A DNA stretch of 64,000 bases from assembly GCF_002846205.1 (NCBI RefSeq), contig NZ_PHKV01000004.1:124001-188000 (forward strand), written 5' to 3'. This document shows positions 23,631-33,141 of the stretch, piece by piece. How positions within the stretch are numbered: the first letter of the stretch is position 1; each line of letters starts with the position of its first letter. A program made the position numbers and the translations under genes. The notes beneath the pieces are model-generated. The model was not told the origin of the DNA. It saw only the letters and a list, made by a program, of their open reading frames with translations, and did no database searches. The stretch comes from Xanthomonas prunicola (GTDB lineage Bacteria; Pseudomonadota; Gammaproteobacteria; Xanthomonadales; Xanthomonadaceae).

Positions 23631-26143
23631 GCCGCGTCCTCGCGCTTGGCTTCCAATGCGCGCACCTGTTCGGCGGTTTCGCAGGCCAGCGCCTGTTCGG
23701 CCAGTTCCTGCAATTGGCTCAGCGCAGCGCCGCGCAGGCGAGCCTTGACCGCGGGGATGTCGTTCGGCGTCATCGACAGTTCCTGCACGCCCAGGCCGGC
23801 CAGCAGGCTGGCGCCGAAAGCGTCGCCGGCCAGACCGCCGCACACGCCGACCCAGCGGTCGTGCTTGCGCGCGCCTTCAATCGTGCTGCGGATCATGCGC
23901 AGCACCGCCGGATGCAGACTGTCGGCTTCGGCGGCCAGCTCCGGGTTCTGGCGGTCGATCGCCAGCACGTATTGGGTGAGGTCGTTGGTGCCGATCGAGA
24001 AGAAGTCGGCGTGGCGCGCCAGCACGTCGGCCTGCGCGGCGGCGGCCGGCACTTCGATCATGATGCCGATCGGCACTTCCGGTGCGTCGAGCTCGGCGCG
24101 GATGCGTGCGCAGATGGCGCGCAGCGCGATCAGCTCCGGCACCGACGTGATCATCGGGAACATGATCGACAGCCGCGCACCGTCCTTTGCTGCGCGATAC
24201 AGCGCACGCAGTTGCGGCTCCAGCAGGTCGGGGCGACGCAGCAGCAGACGCGCGCCACGCACGCCCAGGAACGGGTTTTCTTCGTGCGGCAATTCCAGAT
24301 GCGCCACTTGCTTGTCGCCGCCGATGTCCAGCGCACGCACGATCAGCGGGCGGCCATCCAGCGCCTGCGCCATCGCCAGGTAGGTGGCGTGTTGTTCGTC
24401 TTCGCTGGGGGTGCGGCCGCTTTCCAGGAACAGGAATTCGGTGCGCATCAGGCCGACGCCTTCTGCACCCTGGGTCAGTGCCATCGCGACCTGGTCGGGC
24501 AGATTGACGTTGGCGCCGATGTCGATGTGGTGGCCGTCGGTGGTTTCGGCCGGCAACGCGCGCTGCGCGGCTTCGCGCTCGCGGATGGCCTGCTGCTCGG
24601 CGATATGCGTGCGTGCGGCGTCCAGATCCAGTTCGGACGGGTTGATGTACAGGCGCCCGCTGCTGCCGTCGATGATGGCAGTGACGCCATCTTCGATCTC
24701 CAGCAACTGGCCGCCGGCCGCAACCAGCGCCGGCAGGCCGAGCGTGCGCGAGAGGATGGCGGTATGCGAGGTCGGCCCACCCTGCGCGGTGGCCAGGCCG
24801 AGTACGCGGGCGGTGTCCAGATTGGCGGTGTCCGACGGCGACAGGTCGCTGGCGAGCAGGATGCACGGCTGCTCGGGCAGGTCGGTGAGACCGGCGCCGG
24901 CCGCGGCCGGATCGAGCTGGGCCAGCACGCGGCGGCCGACATCGCGCAGGTCGGCAGCGCGACCGGCCAACACCGGGTTGCCCAACGCAGCCAGACCGGA
25001 GGCGATCTGTTCCACTGCCTGGTGCCACGACCACGCCACACCATGGCCTTCGACCATCAGCTGACAGGTGCGGGTGATCAGGTCGGTGTCGTTGAGCAGC
25101 TCGGCCTGGGCCTTGAAGATGGCCGCGTCCGAGGCGCCGAGACGGCGCTGGGTGTCGTCCTGGATCGCCGCCAGCTGCTGGCGGGTGCGCGTCAGCGCGT
25201 CGTGCAGCTGCGCGCCGCCATCGCCCAGACCGACCGGTTGATCGGCCACCTCGGTCTGCGCTGCACGCAGGCGGTGCACGATGCCGATCGCCACGCCCGG
25301 GCTGGCGCCGATGCCGACGATGGCCGGCTGCGCCTGCGGCGGGGTCCAGCCGGCCACCGGGGCGGCGCGACGTTGCGCGGCACGCTCGGCATCGGCCTTT
25401 TCCTGCGCGGTGAGGCTGTCCATTACCGCACGCAGGCGCTTGAGCAGGGCGGCGGCGTCGCTGCCTTCGGCCGAAACGGTGATGCTGTCGCCGGCACGCA
25501 GGCCGAGCTGTAGCAAACCGACCAAACTCTTCGCATCGGCGGCCTGGTCGCCGGCGCGCACCTGCGCACGGGCCGAAAAGCCGCGTGCGGTCTCGGCCCA
25601 GCGGGTGGCCGGGCGCGCGTGCAGGCCGCTGGGGTAGGCGATGGTCCACTCGAACGTTTCGGCCAGATCGGTGGCTGGCGCGGCGCTGGTGTCCGGCGCA
25701 CGGTCGCCTGTGAGCGCGGCCACGATCACGCCAGGGTCGTCGGTGGTGAACAGCGCTTCCAGCTGCGCCGGGTCCTGGATCAACCGGGTCAGCCGGCGCA
25801 GCAAGGTGATGTGGGTATCGGACTGCGCGGCGATGCCCACCACCAGCCGGGTGATCTGGCCAGGATTCCATTCCACACCGTCGGGTAGCTGCAGTACCGC
25901 GATGCCGTCGCGGCGCACCAGGTGACGGTCTTCGCCGACGCCGTGCGGAATGGCAAGGCCGTGGCCCAGGAAGGTATTGGCCAGGCCTTCGCGGCGCCGC
26001 ATGCTGGCGTCGTAGCCCGGCGAGACGCAGCCGGCCGCGACCAGCAACTGGGCAGCCTGCGCAATGGCGTCGTCCTTGTCGCGGGCAGACGCGCGCAGGC
26101 GCACAAGGTCGGGGGTGACGGGGGCGAGCGACGGAGAGGACAA
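23627..26143 (-). CDS. fruB: Fused PTS EIIA-HPr-EI phosphotransfer protein (FruB)
   Basis: Cytoplasmic phosphotransfer protein joining three PTS steps from PEP to FruA. EIIA-Fru covers residues ~5-150, with phospho-His in GLAIPHGVGE. HPr follows (~165-255), with its His in YPSGLHARPATRWAE. Enzyme I spans ~270-835, with GGPTSHTAILSRTLGLPAL (active His), GAEGVGLMRTEFLFLESG, the PEP-site GIMIEVPAAAAQAD and FSIGTNDLTQYVLAIDRQNP. A frame extension to GTG 26194 runs through the promoter and operator, so I choose TTG 26143 (LSSPSLAPV), which has CCGGAG at a proper distance and gives 838 residues. It is the first gene of the operon. Confidence 0.93.
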   Translation of the reverse strand: MSSPSLAPVTPDLVRLRASARDKDDAIAQAAQLLVAAGCVSPGYDASMRRREGLANTFLGHGLAIPHGVGEDRHLVRRDGIAVLQLPDGVEWNPGQITRLVVGIAAQSDTHITLLRRLTRLIQDPAQLEALFTTDDPGVIVAALTGDRAPDTSAAPATDLAETFEWTIAYPSGLHARPATRWAETARGFSARAQVRAGDQAADAKSLVGLLQLGLRAGDSITVSAEGSDAAALLKRLRAVMDSLTAQEKADAERAAQRRAAPVAGWTPPQAQPAIVGIGASPGVAIGIVHRLRAAQTEVADQPVGLGDGGAQLHDALTRTRQQLAAIQDDTQRRLGASDAAIFKAQAELLNDTDLITRTCQLMVEGHGVAWSWHQAVEQIASGLAALGNPVLAGRAADLRDVGRRVLAQLDPAAAGAGLTDLPEQPCILLASDLSPSDTANLDTARVLGLATAQGGPTSHTAILSRTLGLPALVAAGGQLLEIEDGVTAIIDGSSGRLYINPSELDLDAARTHIAEQQAIREREAAQRALPAETTDGHHIDIGANVNLPDQVAMALTQGAEGVGLMRTEFLFLESGRTPSEDEQHATYLAMAQALDGRPLIVRALDIGGDKQVAHLELPHEENPFLGVRGARLLLRRPDLLEPQLRALYRAAKDGARLSIMFPMITSVPELIALRAICARIRAELDAPEVPIGIMIEVPAAAAQADVLARHADFFSIGTNDLTQYVLAIDRQNPELAAEADSLHPAVLRMIRSTIEGARKHDRWVGVCGGLAGDAFGASLLAGLGVQELSMTPNDIPAVKARLRGAALSQLQELAEQALACETAEQVRALEAKREDAA

Positions 26144-26172
26144 GGCGGGCTCCGGATGAGGTCGGGCTGGGA

Positions 26173-26195
26173 AGTATAGTGGGAACGTTCCCACT
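26173..26195 (-). promoter_or_regulatory. fruB promoter with FruR operator
   Basis: AGTGGGAACGTTCCCACT (26178-26195) is a perfect 18-bp palindrome of LacI/FruR type. On the minus strand it is followed directly by TATACT (26178-26173), a good -10 box. The operator would fill the spacer of the fruB promoter, so FruR binding should block RNA polymerase. A TTGACG on the same strand near 26209-26204 is too far upstream for a normal -35. Confidence 0.85.
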
Positions 26196-26290
26196 GTTTA
26201 CGTCAATGTGCACTGCACAAAACCGTTGTAGTGCTTTCGGGTTAGCATCAAAGTCGACACGGCGCCTGGGTCAAGGTGCGCAGATGGAGC

Positions 26291-26302
26291 GGGAACGGTC
26301 CC
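26291..26302 (+). promoter_or_regulatory. Second FruR operator, at the fruR start codon
   Basis: GGGAACGGTCCC, a near-palindrome differing by one pair from the core of the fruB operator (GGGAACGTTCCC). It ends one base before the GTG of fruR (26304), where it would block the regulator's own transcription or translation initiation. I infer autoregulation, and a weaker site than the perfect one. Confidence 0.75.
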
Positions 26303-26303
26303 A

Positions 26304-27299
26304 GTGAGTATCAGCATCAATGACGTGGCCCGCGTGGCCGGAGTGTCCAAATCCACGGTCTCGCGTGCGCTAGGCACCGGCCCGGTCAGCGACGAGGTGC
26401 GTGCCAAGGTCGAAGCCGCGGTGCGCCAGACCGGCTATCGGCCCAACCTGATGGCGCGGCGATTGCGATCCCAGCAGTCCGGCATCCTGGGGGTGATCGT
26501 GGCCGACATCCGCAATCCGTACTTCACGGCGCTGATTCGTGCAGTGGAAGAGGTCGCTTACCGTGCCGGTATGCGCGTCACCCTGTGCAATACCGATGAA
26601 GATCCCGAGCGTGAGGCGCTCTACCTGGAGCTGATGCAGGAAGAACGCATCACCGGGCTGATCTTTGCGCCGACCCGCGTGACCGTGGGACGCATGCATG
26701 AGCTGGCCCTGGATTACCCCACCGTGCTGGTGGATCGCGCCGGCCCCGGCAGCCGCTATGACAGTGTGGTGCTCGACAACGGCGCGGCCATGGCTGAGCT
26801 GGTTGCGCACTTGCAAGCACAGGGGTATCGGCGCATCGGTGGACTGTTCGGCAGCACCAGCACCACGGCCGCCGAGCGCCGCGACGGTTACCTGGCCGCG
26901 ATGCGTGCGCAGGGCCTGGAGCCGGATTACCACGAAGTGGCGCCCACTGCCGAGGCGGCGATTGCCGAATTGGGTGGATGGCTCGCCAACGACAACCGGC
27001 CCGAAGCCATCGTCACCAGTAACAGCCTGCTGCTGATGGGGGCATTGAAAGCCGCGCGCACCGCCGGCCTGCGCCTGCCGCAGGACCTGGCCCTGGCGGG
27101 CTTCGATAACGAGCGCTGGACCGACCTGGTCGAGCCGGGCATCACCGTGGTCGAGCAGCCGGTCGAAGACATGGGCCGTGCCGCAATGTCGCTGCTGCTG
27201 GAACGGCTAAGCAATCCGCAATTGCCGATCCGCCGCTTGGTCATGACCGGGCGCTGCGTGGTGCGTGGGTCCACCGGCGCGCGCATACCGGGCATCTGA
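26304..27299 (+). CDS. fruR: LacI-family fructose operon repressor (FruR)
   Basis: A 331-residue LacI/GalR regulator. The N-terminal HTH reads SINDVARVAGVSKSTVSRAL, then the hinge helix NLMARRLRSQQSGILGVIV. The periplasmic-binding-like ligand domain follows (IVADIRNPYFTALIRAVEEV, QGYRRIGGLFGS, LALAGFDNERWTDLVEPGIT). The start is GTG 26304, which gives the family N-terminus MSISINDVARVAG; no in-frame ATG is better. It is divergent from fruB with two FruR-type operators in the 160-bp gap. The expected inducer is fructose-1-phosphate or a related phosphate. Confidence 0.93.
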   Translation: MSISINDVARVAGVSKSTVSRALGTGPVSDEVRAKVEAAVRQTGYRPNLMARRLRSQQSGILGVIVADIRNPYFTALIRAVEEVAYRAGMRVTLCNTDEDPEREALYLELMQEERITGLIFAPTRVTVGRMHELALDYPTVLVDRAGPGSRYDSVVLDNGAAMAELVAHLQAQGYRRIGGLFGSTSTTAAERRDGYLAAMRAQGLEPDYHEVAPTAEAAIAELGGWLANDNRPEAIVTSNSLLLMGALKAARTAGLRLPQDLALAGFDNERWTDLVEPGITVVEQPVEDMGRAAMSLLLERLSNPQLPIRRLVMTGRCVVRGSTGARIPGI

Positions 27300-27649
27300 C
27301 TGCTCCGGGGGAGCGTTGGCTCCGTGGCACGTCACGCGTGTTCGTTCGTGTGATGCGGTCGAAGGCGTCAGGTCAACAGCTGTTACTTCGTCGAGCGCGT
27401 GGCGTCCTCGCCACTTGCCGGACACGCCGTGAATCCATCCGTGGCGGCTCGATGGCGGTATCCATGCCGCCGAGCAGCGTGCATGGACGTACTTGCAGCG
27501 TGTCCCGCGATGACGAGCGGGCAAGGGCGCTGCAGCCATGGCGCAGATCAGCCGTTTTAGGACGATTCACCGCAGTCCATTCGAGATTCGAGTCGTAACC
27601 ACTCGCCCTTGCGTGACGCCGCATCGTGGCGTGGTTCGTAGCGGTGCAT
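27300..27649. repeat. Convergent gap with a dispersed ~90-bp repeat
   Basis: No gene is seen. From about 27395 to 27480 the sequence GAGCGCGTGGCGTCCTCGCC, with ACACGCCGTGAATCCATCC and TGGCGGTATCCATGCCGCC further on, matches a second copy near 60018-60105. Both copies lie in intergenic space after a plus-strand gene. The internal GGCGGTATCCATGCCGCC folds into a hairpin. It is probably a xanthomonad dispersed repeat. The rest shows nothing recognisable. Confidence 0.6.
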
Positions 27650-27677
27650 AAAAAAGCCCCGGCAATGCCGGGGCTTT
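27650..27677 (-). terminator. Terminator of the RND efflux operon
   Basis: AAAAAGCCCCGGC / AAT / GCCGGGGCTTT. Read on the minus strand it is a 9-10-bp GC stem followed by a T run, 23 bp after the stop of the RND gene. With A and T tracts on both sides it may also stop plus-strand transcripts from fruR. Confidence 0.9.
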
Positions 27678-27699
27678 GGGTTTGCAGCCAATGCCTGGC

Positions 27700-30600
27700 T
27701 TAGCGATCCGGGCGGTGGGGTCCACCTTCGTTCTGCACGGCCAGATATTCCTTGGACTGCTCGTCCAGCTTGTCGCCCAGCATGCGGCGCACCACCACGA
27801 AGAACAGCGGGATGAAGATCACGCCGAGCACGGTGGCGAACACCATGCCGCCGATCACGCCGGTACCGATGGAGTGACGCGAGTTGGCGCCGGCACCGGT
27901 GGAGATGGCCAGCGGCAACACGCCCAGGATGAACGCGAACGAGGTCATCAGAATCGGGCGGAAACGCAGATGCGCCGCTTCCAGGGTGGCTTCGCGCAGT
28001 GTCTTGCCTGCCGCACGCTGCTCCACTGCGAATTCCACGATCAGGATTGCGTTCTTCGCCGCCAGACCAATCACCGTGATCATGCCGATCTTGAAGTACA
28101 GATCGTTCGGCAACCCGCGCAGCATCGAGAAGGTGATCGCACCCAGCACGCCGATCGGCACCACCATCAGCACCGCCACCGGAATCGACCAGCTTTCATA
28201 CAGCGCGGCCAGGCACAGGAAGACCACCACCACCGACAACGCCAGCAATAGCGTTGCGGCATTACCGGCGATGATTTCCTGGTACGACATGCCGCTCCAG
28301 TCGAAGCCGAAGCCCGGTGGCAGATCGTTGTTGACGATATCTTCCATCGCGCTCATCGCCTGGCCGGAACTGCCGCCCGGGGCCGGGTTGCCGACGATGT
28401 TCACGGCGGAATAGCCGTTGTAGCGGTTCAACGCCGGCGACGCGTAGGTCCACTCGGCCTTGACCACGTTGCTCAGCGGAATCATTGCCGGCTGGCCGTC
28501 GGCACCGGTGGCTGTGGTGCTGGGAGTGAAGAAGTTGCGTAGCGACTCCGGGCCCGCGCGGAACTGATCGTCAGCGCGCATGTTGACGCGCTTGATGCGC
28601 CCCTCGGCGAAGTAGTCGTTGACGTACACCGGCGCCAGCATCAGCTGGATCGAGCTGTAAATGTCGCTGACATTCAGGCCCATCGACTGCGCCTGCACGC
28701 GATCCACGTGCAGCTGCAGTTGCGGCGAGTTTTCCAGACCGTTCGGGCGCACGCCCACCAGGGCGTCCTGCTTTTCCGCCGCCTTGCCAAGCACGATGTT
28801 GCGTGCCTGGATCAACGCTTCCTGGCCGGCACCGGAACGGTCCTGCAGCCACATGTCGAAGCCGCCGAACTGGCCCAGGCCCTGCACGGTGGGCAGGTTG
28901 ACCACGAAGATCTGCGCGCCCTTGATGCCGTAGAAGGCACCGTTGAGCTGCTGGATCAACTGCTCGGCCGTGACATCGCGTTCTTCCCACGGCTTGAGCC
29001 GGATGAAGCCCATACCGACGTTTTCGCCCGAGCCGAGGAAGCTGAAGCCTGCGATCTGCAACATGCCTTCCACGGCCGGCTGCTTCTCCAGCACCGCACG
29101 CATCTGCGCGAACGCCTCGTTGGTGCGGATCTTGGTCGCGCCCGGCGGCAGCTGCACGATGGCCACCGCAAAGCCCTGGTCTTCTTCTGGCAGGAAGCTG
29201 CCCGGCATGCGGGTGAACAGGAAGCCGCACAGCACCACCAGCACCACGAACACGATCATCCACGGCGGCGAGCGCTTGAGGGTGTGGCCGACCACGCCGA
29301 CATAGCGATGCGCCAGCTTGTCGTAGTACTTGTCGAAGGTGCGATAGATCCAGTTCTTTTTGGTCGAGTGGGTCGACTTGAGGAACGCGCCGCACAGCGC
29401 CGGGGTGAAGCTCAGCGCCAGGAATGCCGAGAACCCCATCGACATGGCGATGGTCAATGCGAACTGCTTGTAGATCGCGCCCGAAGCGCCCGGTTGCAGC
29501 GAGGAGGGGATGAACACCGCCGCCAGCACCACGGTGATGGCCACCACCGCGCCGGTGATCTGGGTCATCGCCTTCTGGGTGGCCGCCTTTGGCTCCAGAT
29601 GCTCTTCACTCATGATGCGTTCGACGTTCTCGATCACCACGATCGCGTCGTCGACCACGATGCCGATCGCCAGCACCATCGCAAACAGCGTCAGCTGGTT
29701 GATGGTGAAGCCGATCATGTACATGCCGAAGAACGTGCCCAGCAGCGCGACCGGAATCACCAGCGTGGGAATCACGGTGGCGCGGAAGTTCTGCAGGAAC
29801 AGCAGCATCACCAGGAACACCAGCACGATGGCTTCCACCAGGGTGTGGATCACTTCCTCGATGGAGATGCGCACGAAGGTGGTCGATTCGTACGGCGCAA
29901 ACCAGGTCACGCCCTGCGGGAAGGTCGGCTGCAGCTCGTCGAGCTTGGCGCCGACCGCCTCGGACACGTTCAATGCATTGGCGCCCGGCAACAGCTGGAT
30001 ACCGAAGGCACCGGTGGGCTTGCCGTTGTACTGGGTGTCGAAGCCGTAGTTGCTCGGCCCCACGGTGACCCGTGCGACATCCTTCAACCGCACGGTGGCG
30101 CCGTTGTTGTCGGTGCGCAGGATGATGTTTTCGAACTGCTCGGGCGAGCTGAAGCGGCCTTCCGCCGAGACCGTGGCGGTGAAGCTGATGCCTTCCGGGG
30201 TCGGGTCGGCGCCCACCGAACCGGCCGCGAACTGCACGTTCTGGTTGCGCACCGCGGTCAGCACCTGGGTCGCCGACAGGTTGTAGCCCTGCAGCTTCTC
30301 CGGGTTCAACCAGATGTTCATCGCGTACTCGGCGCCGAACTGGTTGGTGCTGCCCACGCCGGGCACGCGCGAGATCTGCTCCAGCACGCGCGAACCGACG
30401 ATGTCGTTGAGCGCGTCGCGGTTGATCGACGGGTTGTCCGAGCGCAACGCGGCCACCATCAGGAAGCCGGCGTTGGCCTTGGCCACCACCACGCCCTGCT
30501 GGGTCACTTCCGACGGCAAACGCGGCGTGGCCAACGACACCTTGTTCTGCACCTGCACCTGCGCGATATCCGCGTCGGTGCCGGTTTCGAAGGTCAGCGT

Positions 30601-30870
30601 GATGGTCACGCGGCCGTTGGCGGCCGAGGACGAGTTGAAGTACAGCAGGTGGTCGATACCGGTGAGCTGCTGCTCGATGACCTGGGTCACCGCCTTCTCG
30701 GCGGTGTCGGCGCTGGCGCCGGGGAAGTTGGCGGTGACGGTGACCTGGGGTGGGGCGATCGTCGGGTACGACTCGATACCCAGATTCAGGATCGAGATCA
30801 CGCCCGCAAGCGAGATCAAGATCGCCACCACCCACGCAAAGATCGGGTGTTCGATAAAAAACTTAGGCAT
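27700..30870 (-). CDS. RND multidrug efflux pump inner-membrane subunit (HAE1/AcrB type)
   Basis: A 1056-residue proton-driven exporter of the AcrB/MexB class, working as a trimer. It starts MPKFFIEHPIFAWVVAILIS, standard for the family, with the first helix and then LGIESYPTIAPPQVTVTANF. The proton-relay aspartates sit in AIGIVVDDAIVVIENVERI near 405, and the partner lysine in LAAKNAILIVEFAVEQRAAG near 945. The second periplasmic domain and six more helices complete it. It follows the membrane-fusion gene by 12 bp. No outer-membrane factor (OprM/TolC type) follows, so it must borrow one encoded elsewhere. Substrates cannot be read from sequence. Confidence 0.95.
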   Translation of the reverse strand: MPKFFIEHPIFAWVVAILISLAGVISILNLGIESYPTIAPPQVTVTANFPGASADTAEKAVTQVIEQQLTGIDHLLYFNSSSAANGRVTITLTFETGTDADIAQVQVQNKVSLATPRLPSEVTQQGVVVAKANAGFLMVAALRSDNPSINRDALNDIVGSRVLEQISRVPGVGSTNQFGAEYAMNIWLNPEKLQGYNLSATQVLTAVRNQNVQFAAGSVGADPTPEGISFTATVSAEGRFSSPEQFENIILRTDNNGATVRLKDVARVTVGPSNYGFDTQYNGKPTGAFGIQLLPGANALNVSEAVGAKLDELQPTFPQGVTWFAPYESTTFVRISIEEVIHTLVEAIVLVFLVMLLFLQNFRATVIPTLVIPVALLGTFFGMYMIGFTINQLTLFAMVLAIGIVVDDAIVVIENVERIMSEEHLEPKAATQKAMTQITGAVVAITVVLAAVFIPSSLQPGASGAIYKQFALTIAMSMGFSAFLALSFTPALCGAFLKSTHSTKKNWIYRTFDKYYDKLAHRYVGVVGHTLKRSPPWMIVFVVLVVLCGFLFTRMPGSFLPEEDQGFAVAIVQLPPGATKIRTNEAFAQMRAVLEKQPAVEGMLQIAGFSFLGSGENVGMGFIRLKPWEERDVTAEQLIQQLNGAFYGIKGAQIFVVNLPTVQGLGQFGGFDMWLQDRSGAGQEALIQARNIVLGKAAEKQDALVGVRPNGLENSPQLQLHVDRVQAQSMGLNVSDIYSSIQLMLAPVYVNDYFAEGRIKRVNMRADDQFRAGPESLRNFFTPSTTATGADGQPAMIPLSNVVKAEWTYASPALNRYNGYSAVNIVGNPAPGGSSGQAMSAMEDIVNNDLPPGFGFDWSGMSYQEIIAGNAATLLLALSVVVVFLCLAALYESWSIPVAVLMVVPIGVLGAITFSMLRGLPNDLYFKIGMITVIGLAAKNAILIVEFAVEQRAAGKTLREATLEAAHLRFRPILMTSFAFILGVLPLAISTGAGANSRHSIGTGVIGGMVFATVLGVIFIPLFFVVVRRMLGDKLDEQSKEYLAVQNEGGPHRPDR

Positions 30871-30882
30871 GTCCGGGTTCCG

Positions 30883-32190
30883 TCACTGCTGCTTGGACTG
30901 GGAGTCGGCCGGCTGCGCCGCAGCGTCCGGCTTGGACTGTTCCTGCGCGGCCGGTGCCGCTGCATCGGCCTTGTCGGCTGCCGGTGCGGCCTGCGCGCCG
31001 CCACCCTGGGCGGCGGCGGGAGCCGCGCCCGGTGCACCCGGCTGGCCGCCTTGTGCCGGCTTGTTCGGATCCCACGGCACGCCCTTGGCCGGCTGCCCTT
31101 CCTTGGCCTTCTGCACACCATCGACGATGACTTGGTCGCCCGGGGTCATGCCGCCGGTGATGATCCACTGGCCCTTCTGCTGGCCGTCGACAGTGAGGTT
31201 CTTGCGCACCACCTTGCCGTCCTTGCCCAGCACCAGCGCATAGGCGCCGGTGGCATCACGCTGCACCGCCTGCTGCGGCAGCAGGTAGGCGTTGTTGCGC
31301 TGGCCCAGGCTGGCCTTGAAGGTCACGAACGCACCCGGCAGCAGCGATTGTTCGGGGTTGGGCAGGGTTGCGCGCAGCGATACCGCACCGGTGCTCGGGT
31401 CCACCGTCACCGCCGACACGTCCAGCGTGCCGGGGTGTTGGTACTGCGTGCCGTCGCCCAGTTCCACGTTGATGGTGGACTTGCCGTCGCCGCTGAGCTG
31501 GACGTTGCCGCTGCTCTGCGCCTGACGCAGGGCGGCCAGTTCCTCGCTGCTCATGGCGAAGTTCACGTACAGCGGGTCGATCTGGTCCACGGTGGTGAGC
31601 AGGGTGGCTTCACCCGCACCGACCAGTGCGCCTTCGGTCACCCGCTGGATACCGGCGCGGCCGGTGATCGGCGAGGTGACGCTGGCGAAGCCGAGCTGGA
31701 TGCGCGCCGCTTCGACCGCACCGCGCGCCTGCTGCACGCTGGCGCCGGAAGAACGCTCGTTGGCTTCGGCGGTGTCGATGTCGGCGCGCGAGACGTACTG
31801 CTGCGGCGCCAGGCTGCGCGCACGCGTCGCGGCGATCTTGGCATTGGTATAGGTCGCCTCGGCGGCCGCCAGCTGACCCTGTGCCTGCAGCAACGTGGCC
31901 TTCAACTGGGACGGGTCGATCTGGAACAGCGGCTGGCCTTCCTTGACGTTGGCGCCTTCGGTGTACAGGCGCTTGAGCACGACGCCGTCCACGCGTGCGC
32001 GCACATCGGCCGAGCGGTACGCTGACAGGCGGCCGACCAGATCACGTTCCAGTGGCAGCGTCTGCGGCTTCATCTCCAGCACCGACACTTCCGGCGGCGG
32101 CGGTGCCTGCTGTTGTTCGGGCTTGCTGCAGGCAGCGAGCGCCACGGTAATGGCACAGGCCAGGCCGAAGGAGCGGAGCGGGGCAATCAT
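30883..32190 (-). CDS. RND efflux periplasmic adaptor (membrane-fusion lipoprotein)
   Basis: A 435-residue adaptor that bridges the RND pump to an outer-membrane channel. ATG 32190 gives a lipoprotein signal, MIAPLRSFGLACAITVALAA then Cys21. The barrel-sandwich/lipoyl part (VRARVDGVVLKRLYTEGANV) and the helical hairpin follow (QAQGQLAAAEATYTNAKIAA). The family block TSPITGRAGIQRVTEGALVG is near 165. After the usual end there is an odd ~70-residue Ala/Gln/Pro/Gly-rich tail (GGQPGAPGAAPAAAQGGGAQ onward), probably unstructured. The in-frame extension to 32304 lies inside the TetR gene and is rejected. It starts 14 bp after the TetR stop. Confidence 0.93.
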   Translation of the reverse strand: MIAPLRSFGLACAITVALAACSKPEQQQAPPPPEVSVLEMKPQTLPLERDLVGRLSAYRSADVRARVDGVVLKRLYTEGANVKEGQPLFQIDPSQLKATLLQAQGQLAAAEATYTNAKIAATRARSLAPQQYVSRADIDTAEANERSSGASVQQARGAVEAARIQLGFASVTSPITGRAGIQRVTEGALVGAGEATLLTTVDQIDPLYVNFAMSSEELAALRQAQSSGNVQLSGDGKSTINVELGDGTQYQHPGTLDVSAVTVDPSTGAVSLRATLPNPEQSLLPGAFVTFKASLGQRNNAYLLPQQAVQRDATGAYALVLGKDGKVVRKNLTVDGQQKGQWIITGGMTPGDQVIVDGVQKAKEGQPAKGVPWDPNKPAQGGQPGAPGAAPAAAQGGGAQAAPAADKADAAAPAAQEQSKPDAAAQPADSQSKQQ

Positions 32191-32204
32191 CAGGAGGAAC
32201 TCCG

Positions 32205-32864
32205 TTAGGGTCTTGAAGTGAAAAGAGAAGGCGGTGCCAGCGTTGGCGCGGCATGTGCCGGAGCAAACGCACGCAAGAAGGTGTCCACGGCGAACTGCGC
32301 CCACTGCTGCCTGGCGGGGAGGCCGGCGCGATGAGGAACCTGAAACCGTTGGCGGTCGAAATCCAGCCCGACGATCATGCTCAGTAACAATTCGGCCATG
32401 AAGTGCGGATCGTCATGCCGCAGTTGGCCCGCGTCGATCGCCTGCTCGAAGCGATGCGCCAGACGCTGCTGCATGCCGACCACGCTGTCGTGGAAGATCT
32501 GCTGCGACTGGTCGGGGAACCGGTGCGACTCGGCTTCGACCAGACGGCAGGTCTGTAGCACATCGGGGTTGTTCAAACGGTCAAGATGGGCCAGTGCAAA
32601 GGCCAGCAGATCGGCGTGGAGATCGCCGGAGACCGTGCCCAGCGGACCGGCCGCCAGATGCACGTGGTCTTGAAGCACATCGCGCAGCAGATTCTCCTTG
32701 CACCCGTAATAGCTATACAGGGTCTGCTTGGAGCAGCCGGCCCGCTCGGCCACCGCGTCCATGCTCAGCCGCATGCCGCGCTCGGCCAGCAGCGCATGCA
32801 CAGCCGCATGGATGCGGCGGTCGCAGTCCGAACGCCGGGCAGCACGGTGGGGACGAGTGGTCAT
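32205..32864 (-). CDS. TetR-family repressor of the RND pump
   Basis: A 219-residue TetR regulator. The N-terminal HTH is clear: IHAAVHALLAERGMRLSMDA, VAERAGCSKQTLYSYYGCKE, NLLRDVL. A helical ligand domain follows. It lies directly upstream of the adaptor and pump genes on the same strand with a 14-bp gap, so the repressor is the first gene of the operon it probably controls. A palindrome-like site (32886-32900) lies 21 bp before its start. The ligand is unknown. Confidence 0.9.
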   Translation of the reverse strand: MTTRPHRAARRSDCDRRIHAAVHALLAERGMRLSMDAVAERAGCSKQTLYSYYGCKENLLRDVLQDHVHLAAGPLGTVSGDLHADLLAFALAHLDRLNNPDVLQTCRLVEAESHRFPDQSQQIFHDSVVGMQQRLAHRFEQAIDAGQLRHDDPHFMAELLLSMIVGLDFDRQRFQVPHRAGLPARQQWAQFAVDTFLRAFAPAHAAPTLAPPSLFTSRP

Positions 32865-32885
32865 GGCGGTAGACTATACCGTCCA

Positions 32886-32900
32886 GTTTAGTTTTTAAAC
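32886..32900. promoter_or_regulatory. Operator candidate upstream of the tetR-RND operon
   Basis: GTTTA / GTTTT / TAAAC, an imperfect palindrome 21-35 bp before the TetR start. ACTATACCGTCCAG adjoins it, which on the minus strand gives GGTATAGT, a -10-like element. The position suits repressor binding over the promoter. Confidence 0.5.
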
Positions 32901-33141
32901 AGGCTTGACGGGCGCGGTTTCGTCTGCACAACGCCTGATGTGCCAAGCACTCGACCGGACTTTGCCGGGTGTGGCGATCCAACTTCAGCATGGCACTGTC
33001 CGGTTATAGAAATTACACACATGTAGTGCTTTTGCGCGCTGCAACGGGCCACGGCGGGCCGCATTTTTGCGCTATGCAGCAAGGCGTCGTCATCGCGCAT
33101 CGGTACAATTCAGTTTTCCACCGAGCATTCCAGCTCTACTC

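Noticed and set aside
28708-32025. 1105-residue plus-strand frame opposite the RND operon
   Set aside because: A shadow of the RND pump and adaptor genes; composition is His/Arg/Gly-rich and unlike protein.
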